From assembly GCA_947311845.1 (NCBI GenBank), contig CAMZMU010000027.1, forward strand, positions 45,184,053-45,248,052: DNA of 64,000 nucleotides, written 5' to 3'. The stretch's first letter is position 1. The number at the start of each line of letters is the position of its first letter. Made by a program: the position numbers and the translations under genes. The notes beneath the pieces are model-generated. The model saw only the letters and a program-made list of their open reading frames with translations, was not told the DNA's origin and did no database searches. This document shows positions 47,837 to 58,163 of this stretch, piece by piece. The DNA comes from Poa pratensis. Lineage: Eukaryota > Streptophyta > Magnoliopsida > Poales > Poaceae.

Positions 47837-48909
47837 TCATCCACATGGCCCAGAACTCCATCCAGGTGGATCATACCTAGCGTGATCATAATCAGGATCC
47901 TGGTATGAGGAGCTCGTCGTGTCAAAGGGCTGAATGAAGTCCTCCTCAGGACCTCCTCCCTCACTATCCGCATGAAGGCCATGCTCCTCCATATATGCAT
48001 CCAGGTCTCCCTCCGAGAATGACCATCCTTGCCTGACATCAAGGTTAAACAAAAGAGGCGCAGGCAAACAGACTATGCGTTCATAGGTTTTAGTTCTCCA
48101 CCTGGTCTTCTTAACAAAAACTAATTCATAAGATAGATTATCAATGGTGGACCAGCGGGAAATAAATTGGTGGCTAATCATAGAGTTAAGATCAAGTCTT
48201 TCAATGGGAGCTGAATATCAAAGTGATGTGGTCCTAAACCATGCATGGCTAATAATCGAGAAGCAATGAGACCTCCACAAACCCCTCCTTTTTCACGGTT
48301 AGTGGAGAGACGAAATGCAATCATAGCTCCCAAGTTATAAGTTCTATCACGTTTTAAGGCAGCAGAAAGAAATGCCAAGTCATAAACAGATAATTTACTT
48401 GCATTCTTCCTAGCTAAAACACATTTGCCAAGGTAGTGGGCAAAATATCGAATAGATGGGAGTTGGATGTTTCGAATTTTACCATCCTCGGTTGTAAAAT
48501 CTTTCCCTTGGCAAATCTCTGAGTAAAGGTCTTGCAAATGCTTTGGTTGACCTCGAATCCTCCCATGAGATCCCCAGTGTGGTACCTTAATAGCTGCACA
48601 AAAATCATGAAGAGACAAATCTACAGCTTTATTGTAGATATTATAATGAACCATGGGAGTAGGCAAATTCCAACTAAATCTAAAACTTTGAACCACTGAC
48701 ATAGTCAGCTTTACATATTGATGTGGTTCATCTGCAACAAAGTATTCCAACCCTGCATTAGAGATTAGAGTGTTGAAATCTTGCAAGATTCCTGCAGCAT
48801 TCATAAACTCATGGCATGGATAAATAGAGGGAAACACAGAGTCTTCACGGTTGACTCCCATGACCTCTGATACTTCCAATTCTTCATAGTTAAGTTGGTT
48901 TCCATCCAT
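47837..48909 (-). pseudogene. Element E additional ORF (Athila-associated protein), one frameshift
   Basis: Two frames in succession: 48909-48178 (243 residues, start MDGNQLNYEELEVSEVMG) and 48181-47837 (start of second piece MISHQFISRWSTIDNL). Conserved-looking stretches are VFPSIYPCHEFMNAAGILQD, KLTMSVVQSFRFSW, CAAIKVPHWGSHGRIRG and YERIVCLPAPLLFNLD. The second phase also reads DLNS just before its ATG, so a single-base indel near 48200 splits one original protein of about 355 residues. Related proteins accompany Athila-type elements in grasses and are annotated as putative plant transposon or ATHILA ORF proteins. Their function is unknown. It occupies the place where pol would be expected. 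Confidence 0.6.
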
Positions 48910-49702
48910 CTTCCTTTTCTGAAATTTTAAACAAACCTCATAAAAAATAATTTTGGAGTGGTTAAATCAAAGGAAACACTAGGGAGACTTACTAGGGGAC
49001 TAAACATGCATCAAAACTAGTTAATCTAAACAAGAACAAGCATGCAAGCTCTAATAACATGTCACCTACAGTACCAAAATGCTAAAGATATAAGCAACTA
49101 AACAAAATTCTATTTGGATAATCGGAGGAGTCACATACCGGAGAGCAATTGATCCAAATTTCAGCAGCAAAGATGGGCTGAGCAAGTAGATCGAAAAATT
49201 TCGAGCAAGAGCAGCAAGAACACGAGTTTGAGCAATGGTGGTGTGTATGGTCGGGAGAGAGAAAGGAGTGGGAGAGAGATGAGTGAGAGGAGGGCCAGGT
49301 GGACCCCACACCAGGGCAGGGCGCGGCCTGCCCTCCACCGCGCCGTGGGGGCGTGTGGTGGCCTGGTGGGTCCCCCTGGTCATCCTCTGGTACTCCCACG
49401 TTCCTCTTTAAAAACTAGGACTTACAGAATATTTTTCATAATTTTTTTGAAAACTTTTATTTCTGACATTTTCTGGGTACTTTAAACAATGAAAACTAGA
49501 CAAAATGAATTTACATAAAGACCAAGCATTACTTAACTTTGCAAATTACAGTAGCAAAACAGTAGGTAAAACAAAAGTGAGAAAGAAAAATATGTTGTTT
49601 AGCAATTTTATGCATGTAAAACATATTTGTTAACAAGGTTGATCAAGTCTTGCCACCAAATACATTTTATATGACATAAAAGAATTAAACCACATTGAAC
49701 AA
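48910..49702 (-). other. Element E spacer between Gag-protease and the additional ORF
   Basis: About 790 bp without a frame. A GC-rich patch at 49280-49385 (GCGCGGCCTGCCCTCC and surroundings) resembles the GC-rich part of Athila LTRs and could be a second promoter region, but no TATA box stands out. Confidence 0.4.
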
Positions 49703-52410
49703 TCATGTTACCTTAAATGGTATAGCTATAGATCCAATCATAATATATCGAAGTTCTTCATGAGATTCATATATAGGGCAATCAATACTTCCCACTTTGA
49801 TACTTTTAATATTGGTAATTGTATTAACTCCAAATATTTTGTCCAGCTTCTTGGGAAAATAAACAGTATGCTCTTTGTCATTAACATGGAAAGTCACTTT
49901 CCCTTTGTTGCAATCAATAACAGCCCCTGCAGTATTAAGAAAAGGTCTTCCAAGAATAATAGACATATTATCATCTTCAGGCATTTCAAGCACAACAAAA
50001 TCAGTTAATATCAAGCAATTATTAGTTACTTGAACAGGAACATCTTCACATATACCAACAGGAACAGCAGTAGATTTATCAGCCATTTGCAAAGATATAT
50101 CAGTTGGTATCAATTTTTCCAAGTAAAGTCTCTTGTAAAGAGAAAAAGGCATAACACTCACCCCTGCACCTAAATCACATAAGGCAGTTCTAACATAGTT
50201 ATTTTTGATTGAGCAAGGAATAGTTGGTATACCTGGATCTCCAAGCTTCTTTGGAACCTTACCATTGAAAGAATAATTAGCAAGCATGGTAGAAATCTCT
50301 TCATTAGGAATCTTTCTCTTGTTAGAGACAATATCTTTCATATACTTTGAATAGGGAGGTAACTTAATAGCATCAGTCAAAGGAATTTGCAAAAACAAAG
50401 GTTTCATCCATTCACAAAATTTGTTATAATGTTCTTCTTCCTTAGATTTAAGTTTCTTAGTAGGAAAAGGCATTTGTTTTTGCACCCAAGGTTCTCTTTC
50501 ATTACCATGTTTCTTAGCAAGAAAATCTTCTTTAGTGTACTTTTTGTTTTTAGAATGCTTTTCAGGTTCCTCTTCACTTTCCTCTTTATCAGAAGCATCA
50601 TTCTTATCTTTATCATTAGCATGTTCATTACCACTCTCAGTTTCAGCATCAGAGATAGATATACTATTTGGATTATTAACATGCTCATTGTCTTTAATAG
50701 GTTCAGGAGATTCCTCAACATGTTTATGTTTCTTCTTCTTCTTTTTCTTAGAAGGGGTAGTAGTTTCATTAACTAGTTGAGAATCTTGCTCAATTCTTTT
50801 AGGATGTCCCTCAGGATATAAAGGATCCTGAGTGGAAGCACCACCTCTAGTTGCTATACCAAAAGCATGTTTATCATTTTCTCTAGAAGCATTACCTAAC
50901 AAATCTTTTTGCACTTTAGTCAATTGCTCAATTTGAGTTTGAACCATATGAAAATGTTTAATGAGTATTTTAACATCATTAGAAGTTCTTTCCAAAACAT
51001 CATGCAAATGATTAATGACATGAGAATTCTTTATGAAGCTATTTTCTATTCTCCAATTGAAATTGTTTTGCTTAACAATGAAATTATCAAACTCATCTAA
51101 GCATTGATCAGGAGGTTTAGAATAAGGGATATCTCTATCATCAAAGCGTTGGAGAGAGTGTACCTCAACTGTAGATGAGTGAGGAATTGGCTTACACAAT
51201 TCTTCTATAGGTGGAAGATTTTTCACATCCTCAGATTTAATACCTTTCTCCTTAAGAGATTTCTTGGCTTCTCTCATTTCTTCATCATTCAATTCAATCA
51301 CTCCTCTTTTCCTCGGCGTAGGTACCGGAGTTGGTTCAGGCAGGGTCCAATCATCATGATTTTGGCTTATCTTAGCCAATAATTCCTCGGCTTCATCTGG
51401 AGTTCTTTTCCTGAAAACACAACCAGCACAACTATCCAGGTATGTCCTAGATTCAACAGTTAGTCCATTATAAAATATATCAAGAAGTTCATTTTTAGCT
51501 ATTTGATGTCCAGGCCGAGCTCTAAGTAAAGAACAAAACCTTGCCCAAGATTCAGGCATTTTCTCTCCCTCATTTTGCTTAAAGTTAAAGATTTTCTGTA
51601 AAGCAACATGTTGAGCACTAGCAGGAAAATATTTCTGAAAGAAAGCATTGACTAAACCCATCGGGCTCTCAATAGATCCAGGAGATAAATCATTAAACCA
51701 AGTTTAGCTTCATCTTTCAATGAGAAAGGGAAAATTTTAGTAACAAAGTAACTGCGTTTCTTAATATCATCAGAAAACAAACTACTCAGAGTAGAGAGAG
51801 TGTTCATATGTTCTACAGCACTTTCATTTTCAGTTCCTCGAAAAGGTTCTTTCTCAGCAATAGTTATAAAAGACAAGTCCACAGAGAAATCATAATCTTT
51901 ATCTTTTATATTTATGGGAGATGTAGCAAATTTAGCATCAGGAGAAAGTTTATAGTTGACAGCACGTCTTTGAAGAAGATTTTTAATAGCATTAACATCT
52001 TTAGAGGTATCACAATTCATGCATTCATCAATAAAGTCATCATCAAGTTCAACATAAGTTTCCTCAAGATCATCACTAGTAGTTTCTCTTGTTTCAGGTG
52101 AATAAGCAGGTGTAACAGGAGTTTCATTAGGTGTTTCAGTATTTTCAAGTTGTTTAGATTTAGCAATTGTAGCATCTAGAAAAGGACCTAGTGAACCTCT
52201 TTCATCAAGCACAGTAGAAGCATCATCAAATTCATCAGAAACATTCTCAGATTCAGCAGAAGTAGCAGCACGTGAAGCATGTGCATGTGGTGGTGTGACA
52301 AGTTGACTTATAACAGACGGTGAATCAAGAGCAGCAGAAGTGTTCAGAGTTGTACCTCTCCTTGTAGTGGATGGCAATATACGAACCTTATCATCACGAG
52401 GTTTACCCAT
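49703..52410 (-). pseudogene. Element E Gag-protease (one frameshift)
   Basis: Starts at MGKPRDDKVRILPSTTRRGT (52410), with an acidic N-terminal region. Gag motifs are PFRGTENESAVEHMNTL and KIFPFSLKDEAKL. Near 51705 one base is missing and the frame changes. The long second frame (51661-49703, 652 residues) continues MGLVNAFFQKYFPASAQ, SWARFCSLLRARPGHQ, NGLTVESRTYLDSCAGC, then a lysine-rich stretch (SKKKKKKKHKH), an acidic region and a protease-like domain with RTALCDLGAGVSVMPFSLY (Asp codon 50176-50174) and SIILGRPFLNTAGAVID. It ends at 49703 without RT. Apart from the single shift it looks recently functional. Confidence 0.83.
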
Positions 52411-52469
52411 GATGAATGAATTGCAGCGAGCAGTATGACTCCCTGGTGAGCTTATAAATAGAGCTATGC

Positions 52470-52487
52470 TCCCCGGCAACGGCGCCA
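52470..52487 (-). other. Primer-binding site, tRNA-Asp type (element E)
   Basis: Minus-strand TGGCGCCGTTGCCGGGGA, identical to that of element C and 11 bases from the LTR. Confidence 0.9.
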
Positions 52488-52498
52488 GAAAATAGTCT

Positions 52499-53893
52499 TG
52501 ATGACCCACAAGTATAGGGGATCGCAACAGTCTTCGAGGGAAGTAAAACCCAAATTTATTGATTCGACACAAGGGGAGCCAAAGAATATTTATAAGCCTT
52601 GACAGATGATTTGTCAGTTCAGCTGCACCTGGAAGTAGACTTGCTCGACACAGTTTATCAGTAGCAACAGTTTTATGACAGTAGCAGTAGTGAAATAATA
52701 GCAGCAGTAAAATAAAGAGCAGTAATAATTGCAGTAGACAGCAGGATTAAAATACTGTAGGCATAGGGATGGATGAACGGGCGCTGCATGGATGAGATAA
52801 TTCATGAAATAGTCATACATAGGGCAATTGCAGATAAATAATAATAAGGTATCCAAGTAATAATCAATCATAAGCATGTGTTCCGTATTTAGTCGTACGT
52901 GCTCGCAATGAGAAACTTGCACAACATCTTTTGTCCTACCAGCCCGTTTGCAGCGGGGCCTCAAGGGAAACTACTGGTAATTAAGGTGCTCCTTTTAATA
53001 AAGCACCGGAGCAAAGCATTAACACTCCGTGAACACATGTGATCCTCACGTCGCAACCATCCCCTCCGGTTATCCCAATTTCTGTCACTTTGGGGCCTCG
53101 GGTTCCGGACAGTGACGTGTGTATACAACTTATAGATATGATCCAAAACAATAATTATTCTCATGATTCAATAACATGTTCAGATCTGAGATCATGGCAC
53201 TCGGGCCCTAAGTGACAAGCATTAAGCATAATAAGTTGCAACAATGACATAAAGTACTACCGATGGATACTAGGCACCAAGCCCTAACAAATCTCACAAC
53301 TATTACATGAATGATCTCATCCAATCCCTACCATCCCCTCAGCCTACAGCGGGGAATTACTCACACATGGATGGGGGAGTCATGGATGGTCGATGGAGAG
53401 GTGGCGGTGATGATGATGGCGATGATCTCCTCCAATTCCCCGTCCCGGCAGGGTGCCAGAACGGAGTTTCTGATCCCCGAAATAGGGTTTTCGATGGCGG
53501 CGGAGCTCTGGAAGGTTTCTGGAAAAAGCGTCGATTCCCCCGAAGTTTTTAGGTCAGAGGCTTTAAGTAGTCCGAAGGGGAGCGCTGGGGGCCACACAGG
53601 GGGCCACACCACCCCTGGGCGCGGCAAGGGCCCACCCGCGCCCTGGGTGCGTGTGGTGCCCCTGTGCACCCTCCTCGCTTCGTCTTCTGGCTCCGTGGGT
53701 CTTCTGGAAAAATAGAATTTCTGGAATTTTTCTGGAATTTTCCTAAAACTTTGACTTTCTGCACAAAAACGAGACACCAAGGCAATTCTGCTGAAAACAG
53801 CGTTAGTCCGTGTTAGTTGCATTCAAATCACACAAATTAGAGGAAAACAATAGCAAAAGTGTTCGGAAAAGTAGATACGTTTTGGACGTATCA
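52499..53893 (-). repeat. Element E LTR, right copy (5' LTR in element orientation)
   Basis: 1395 bp, nearly identical to the left copy (small indels in the GC-rich part and an A-run), followed by ATACC. Confidence 0.95.
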
Positions 53894-53898
53894 ATACC

Positions 53899-55079
53899 CT
53901 GTCCAGAGATCAGTATATTACGTGAGTGAAGTCCTCACAGCTTCCAAACAGCATTACCCACAGTGGCAGAAGTTGGTGTTCGGAGTGTTCATGGCGAGTC
54001 GCAAGCTGAAGCACTACTTCCAAGAACATCCAATAACTGTGGTTAGTTCAGCACCATTGGCAGATATCATCCGTAACCGAGAAGCTACTGGAAGAGTCGC
54101 TAAGTGGGCGATCGAGTTGGGACCACATCACATCAGCTACGAGCCGCGCACATCAATTAAGTCGCAAGCCCTCGCAGATTTTATCAACGATTGGACAGAA
54201 ATCCAGGTCGCTCCTAGCATGGCAGAAACCAAATACTGGACCATGCATTTTGACGGGTCAAGACAGTTGCAAGGCTCGGGGGCTGGAGTTGTTCTAACAT
54301 CCCCCAAGGGAGACAAGCTGTGGTACGTGCTACAGATACACTTCAACTGCACGAATAACGTGGCAGAGTATGAGGCACTGCTTCATGGTCTACGTATAGC
54401 AAAAGAGATGAACATCAGTCGCATACGCTGTTTTGGCGATTCAGACTTGGTGGCACAGCAGGTCTCTGGAACGTGGGATAGCAAGGATGCGAATATGGCT
54501 GCCTACAGAAGAGAGGTGGACAGAATTGCTGGACATTTCACTGGATACCAAGTTGAACACATTGATCGGAGACAAAACGAAGCTGCAGATGCCCTGTCTC
54601 CACTGGGATCCAATAGACAGTTAGTCCCACCCAATGTTTTCTTGGATGAACTGCACAATCCATCAGTCAAACCTCCAGCAGAGATTGACATTGCAGAACC
54701 AGAGGACGATTCAACCTTAGTCGCAGCCCTGCATGAACAGCCAGGATGGACAGAGCCATACATGGCGTATTTAAGTCGCGGAGTGCTGCCAGACGATGAG
54801 ATTGAGGCGCGCAAAATCATACGGCGCTCAAAGGCCTATACAATCATCAACAACGAATTATACAAGCGCAGTGTGTCAGGAGCATTCCAAAGATGTGTCT
54901 CACCAGAAGAGGGACGAAAAATCTTGCACGAAATTCATTCAGTCGATTGTGGCCATCATGCTTCGTCAAGATCTTTGGTGGCAAAGGCGTTCCGACATGG
55001 ATTCTTCTGGTTAACAACATTGGCAGATGCAGAGCAAATTGTCAGAGTATGCGATGGATGTCAAAGATACGCTAGGTAA
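53899..55079 (+). pseudogene. Element F RNase H, second (archaeal-type) RNase H and integrase zinc region
   Basis: The frame continues from the RT across the E insertion. The gypsy RNase H tail reads VFMASRKLKHYFQEHPITVV and AKWAIELGPHHISYEPRTS. The next domain is an archaeal-type RNase H with its acidic residues in MHFDGSRQLQGSGAG, NNVAEYEALLHGL, FGDSDLVAQQ and EAADALSPLG. Such a dual RNase H marks the Tat clade. It then enters the integrase zinc region (HEIHSVDCGHHASSR, then VCDGCQRYAR) and stops at a TAA (55077-55079). The frame reopens in the same phase at 55086, so this stop is a point lesion inside integrase. Confidence 0.88.
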
Positions 55080-55085
55080 GATCAT

Positions 55086-56015
55086 ATGCCAGCTCAAGCA
55101 CTTCGCACAATACCCATCACATGGCCTTTTGCCGTATGGGGTTTTGACATGGTAGGGCCCTTCAGGCGGTCTTCAAATGGAAAAACTCATCTCCTGGTCA
55201 TGGTAGACAAGTTCACAAAGTGGATAGAAGCAGAACCTATGGGAGATTGCGAGGCTGAAACATCAGTCAAGTTCTTGAAGAAGGTCATATTCCGCTTTGG
55301 GTACCCCCATAGTATCATTACAGACAACGGGAACAACACCTCTGAAGGAGCTACACGGTTATTTTGCGTAGACAATGGGATAAGATTGGACCTCACGTCA
55401 GTAGCACACCCGCAGAGCAATGGGCAAGCTGAGCGAGCTAACCAGGAAATTCTCCATGGAATTAAGCCGCGCCTTATTGAAAAGGTCGAAGCATCTCCAG
55501 GATGTTGGGTGGAGGAATTGCCAGCAGTACTGTGGAGGTTAAGAACAACCCCTAACAGATCCACGGGGTTTACACCATATTTCATGGTCTATGGAGCAGA
55601 AGCAGTCATGCCCAGCGACATCATACACGATTCACCAAGAGTTGCGGCTTACATCGAGACAGATAATGAAATAGCTCGGCAAGACTCGGTGGACACATTA
55701 GACGAGGTTAGAGACTTGGCAGCATCAAGGTCAGCAGTATATCAACAAGACTTGCGACGCTATCATGCCATACGCATCAAAACCCGCACCTTTCAAGAAG
55801 GCGACCTAGTACTGCGACTTAAACAAGATCACAAGGGAATGCATAAGCTGTCCTCTCCATGGGAAGGACCCTACATCATCAGCAAGAAGCTAAACAATGG
55901 GTTGTATTATCTGCTGGATGTAAGGGAAGAAAGCAGCGAACGCCATGATTTCGAGGATCGTCTCGAGGCACCTCGCCCTTGGAACGTCGCACATCTGCGA
56001 CCGTACTATACATAA
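55086..56015 (+). pseudogene. Element F integrase catalytic core and C-terminus
   Basis: In phase with the preceding frame but behind its stop. The catalytic acidic triad is present: GFDMVGPFRRSS, IITDNGNNT and HPQSNGQAERANQEI. A GPY-like C-terminal motif reads LSSPWEGPYIISKKLNNGLY, and the protein ends with WNVAHLRPYYT, typical of Tat elements. There is no chromodomain. The reading frame itself is whole, so only the upstream stop separates it from its zinc-binding part. Confidence 0.88.
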
Positions 56016-56867
56016 GAAAAGGCTAATTAGAGCCAAGCATCATCCTTTCCAGCTTTATAGCTGAGTATCATCACAGCCACTCAGGACTAGAACTTCAACT
56101 TTGGTCGCTACCTAGGCGCGACCTATGCAACATCTGATCGCCACCCAGGCACGATCGACCCTTGTATCAGAAACCGGCTGCCACCTAGGCGCGGCCGTAA
56201 ACATTGTATCATTTCTGGTCGCCACCTAGGCGCGACTGACCCCATGTATCACCATGGATCGCCACCTACGCGCGATCCAACCCTATGTATAACACTCGGT
56301 TGCCACCAAGGCGCGACCTATGTGTCATCATAATCAAAGCTTATCATAGCTTAGCCTATCATGGCCATATCATTATGTTTCTTGGGGTCTTTATTACCCT
56401 GAAATAGCCAACTTATTGGCAATTGTCAAATTTACCTTAAAGTTGGACTGCTACTCGCATTATGTGGCCAAAGTACTGGGGTGTGGCGTCAATCGAGCTT
56501 GATTGCCTATCATGGCCGCTCTCGACCCTGAACACACATGTTCCTAGGAAATACTGAGTCACGCGAGTGCCCACTTAAGGATTCAGATGGCCTAACGAGA
56601 GGTCGATGTACTGCTTATAGTATGGCAACACCCATTACAATTACTTGTATCTTAACAATTGTTTTATTCATGATACCAAGTTACAGGTGACGACCTTCAA
56701 AACTCTCTGAGAAGAATTGAGACAATTGTCACGTTACATCCTCTCAATCCTTGGGGGCTACATCATATTATCATCAAAAATTTGAAGATGGATCGATAAG
56801 TCACGAAATAAGTAAAAACGCGGCCTAAGCATTCAAGGTCAAGAAATCATATGAAGTTCAGGCCACG
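56016..56867 (+). other. Element F 3' untranslated region
   Basis: An 850-bp gap between integrase and polypurine tract with no frame. It contains the hairpin array at 56103-56318. Long, repeat-bearing 3' UTRs are known in the Tat/Ogre group. Confidence 0.75.
56103..56318 (+). repeat. Array of six degenerate 21-nt hairpins, spacing 33-41 bp
   Basis: Units at 56103-56123, 56136-56156, 56176-56196, 56217-56237, 56257-56277 and 56298-56318 share a core like CGCCACCTAGGCGCG. The 5-base arms pair in every unit: GGTCG/CGACC, GATCG/CGATC, GGCTG/CGGCC, GGTCG/CGACT, GATCG/CGATC and GGTTG/CGACC, allowing G-T pairs. Spacers share TTGTATCA or ATGTATCA. Paired changes at arm positions 2 and 3 keep the stem. 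Confidence 0.8.
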
Positions 56868-56879
56868 CTTGGGGGCTAA
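56868..56879 (+). other. Polypurine tract of element F
   Basis: CTTGGGGGCTAA immediately before the 3' LTR. Confidence 0.75.
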
Positions 56880-57376
56880 TGTCGGGGGAATGATTAACCT
56901 GCGACTTATTCGAATTTAACAAACAGCGGCTTAAGGCTGCGCTATCATTGTTGGGCCACGTGAAAGATGGGCCAATCTCGCATCGCGACTCGATAAAGGA
57001 AAGCTCCAGAAGGTCGGTGCAAACTTGCCTTGGAAGACAAGAAAGATAATCAGGCTTCGTGTAGAACTCTTGTAACCTGACGAGCCTCTGTGTATATAAA
57101 GAGGACTCGCAGGACTTAGAGGAGGACAAGCCCTAAACCCTAGATCATACGGCGAGTACCAGATCGGATCGCCTCCATTGTAACACCTCGATTATCATAT
57201 CAATACCAATCTAGGGTAGGCAGGAAGTAGGTCTTTTACCTCACATTGAGGGGGCCGAACCTGGGTAAATCTGTGTTGATCTTTGTTCCTGCGATCCCAA
57301 GCTCGGAGATGCTTGACTCGCGTAATCCCACACATACGAAGTCATCTATGACACCTGACGTGACAAACCCACGACA
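56880..57376 (+). repeat. Element F 3' LTR
   Basis: 497 bp, starts TGTCGGGGG and ends CCCACGACA, with inverted ends TGTCG/CGACA. The partner 5' LTR is not in the window. The base sequence after it is CTACC, a candidate target duplication. Confidence 0.85.
57093..57100 (+). promoter_or_regulatory. Putative TATA box in element F LTR
   Basis: TATATAAA, about 215 bases into the LTR, followed by GAGGACTCGC. Motif-based call. Confidence 0.5.
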
Positions 57377-57603
57377 CTACCGCCACAACCAATTTAGCAA
57401 CATATACGTCTAAATTCCTAAAAAATATAGCTACATTTTTTCGAATTAACCTACAAATATAGCTACAATATTTACTACCGTCACAAACTATTTTTTAACA
57501 ATACATGTTCATACATGTAACAAATATATCACTACAATTTTGATAAATCGAATCATACCCTAGAAGCGTGAGAGGCGACGGCGTCCGGCGGTCTCGAATC
57601 AAC
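57377..57603. other. Intergenic, AT-rich, nothing recognised
   Basis: Host flank of element F. Repeated ATATAGCTACA words (57425-57460) suggest an old repeat. No gene seen. Confidence 0.5.
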
Positions 57604-57775
57604 GGCGCACCAACACGAGCAGCACCACCACAATGCAGCCCTCCAGCTCCACCACCACCATGCAGCCTTCCAGCACCACCACCACCATCACCATCACCAC
57701 CACCACCACCCGCCAACCATCACCACCACCACCACCCGCCAACCATCACCACCACCACCACCACCACGAGCTATC
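57604..57775 (+). repeat. CAC/CAT-rich imprecise microsatellite
   Basis: Long runs of CAC with CAT and CCG interruptions, including a partial tandem duplication of CACCACCCGCCAACCATCAC near 57706-57750. It explains the His/Thr/Pro-rich open frames on this stretch. Confidence 0.85.
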
Positions 57776-57984
57776 CCATCAGGAGATCGGAGTTCCCCTA
57801 GCCTCCCTCAACCTTCTAGCATCGATTAATGGTGGTAAACGTGAAGATTACTGGTCTAAATCGCGGTTTAATTCAGTTCGTGTGGAGAGTGGAGAGAGGA
57901 AAGGAAGAACAAGCAGGGCAAGGAAGAAGAAAGAAGGAAAGAGAAGAGAAGGGCGCCCGGGCGGTCGATGCCTTCCAGGGTCCT

Positions 57985-58163
57985 GTCGGTTTCGGCGCGA
58001 CCGACTGGGCCCGCCTGTCGGCGTCGACGAAGACGACTGCCCGCCCAGGACGAGTGGAGGCGTGGCGACGTGGTCCATCCACTTATCGTCTTCCGCGTGG
58101 ACGAGTGGGGCCTATCGGTTTCGACGCGACCGATTAGGTCCTATCGGTTTCGACGCGACCGAT
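57985..58163. repeat. Three 21-nt inverted repeats upstream of the RPA43-like gene
   Basis: Units at 57985-58005, 58114-58134 and 58143-58163. The last two lie in 29-bp direct repeats. The arms are GTCGGT/ACCGAC in the first and ATCGGT/ACCGAT in the others, with loop TTCGGCGCG or TTCGACGCG. The outer base pair changes on both sides. Confidence 0.75.

Larger units (their letters stand above)
44446..53893 (-). mobile_element. Element E: Athila-type non-autonomous retrotransposon (WHAM-like)
   Basis: 9.45 kb with LTRs 44446-45843 (1398 bp) and 52499-53893 (1395 bp) and target duplication ATACC (44441-44445 and 53894-53898). A tRNA-Asp-type primer site beside the right LTR sets the minus orientation. 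It encodes Gag-protease and a second ORF of unknown role but no RT, RNase H or integrase. LTR start TGATGACCCACAAGTATAGG and the LTR end resemble the Triticeae family WHAM (recalled, not searched). The LTRs are almost identical. Confidence 0.9.
30787..57376 (+). mobile_element. Element F: Tat-clade Ty3/gypsy retrotransposon, host of the nest (interrupted, 5' end outside window)
   Basis: F survives as four blocks: 30787-31667 (gag), 39822-39968 (gag-protease linker), 42675-44445 (protease, RT) and 53894-57376 (RNase H, second RNase H, integrase, 3' UTR, 3' LTR). Flanking target duplications show that C, D and E landed in it. Removing D restores WSEHTVTW joined to SRDDHPPQ, and removing E restores KEYPVQRSVYY. 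A second, archaeal-type RNase H between the gypsy RNase H and integrase is the mark of the Tat clade. The element is dead: frameshifts in gag and RT and stops before RT and inside integrase. Its 5' LTR must lie beyond the left edge of the window. Confidence 0.88.

Noticed and set aside
50387..50780. Phenylalanine/leucine-rich frames opposite element E gag
   Set aside because: They are the antisense of the lysine/glutamate-rich part of Gag-protease.
56103..56318. Resemblance to a CRISPR array (regular repeats with spacers)
   Set aside because: The units are degenerate, spacers are 12-20 bp and related to each other, and the context is a plant retrotransposon 3' UTR.
30787..57376. Possibility that the Tat-type pol is an endogenous pararetrovirus
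   Set aside because: It has an integrase with the acidic triad, LTR, polypurine tract and dual RNase H of the Tat clade. No movement or coat protein is seen.
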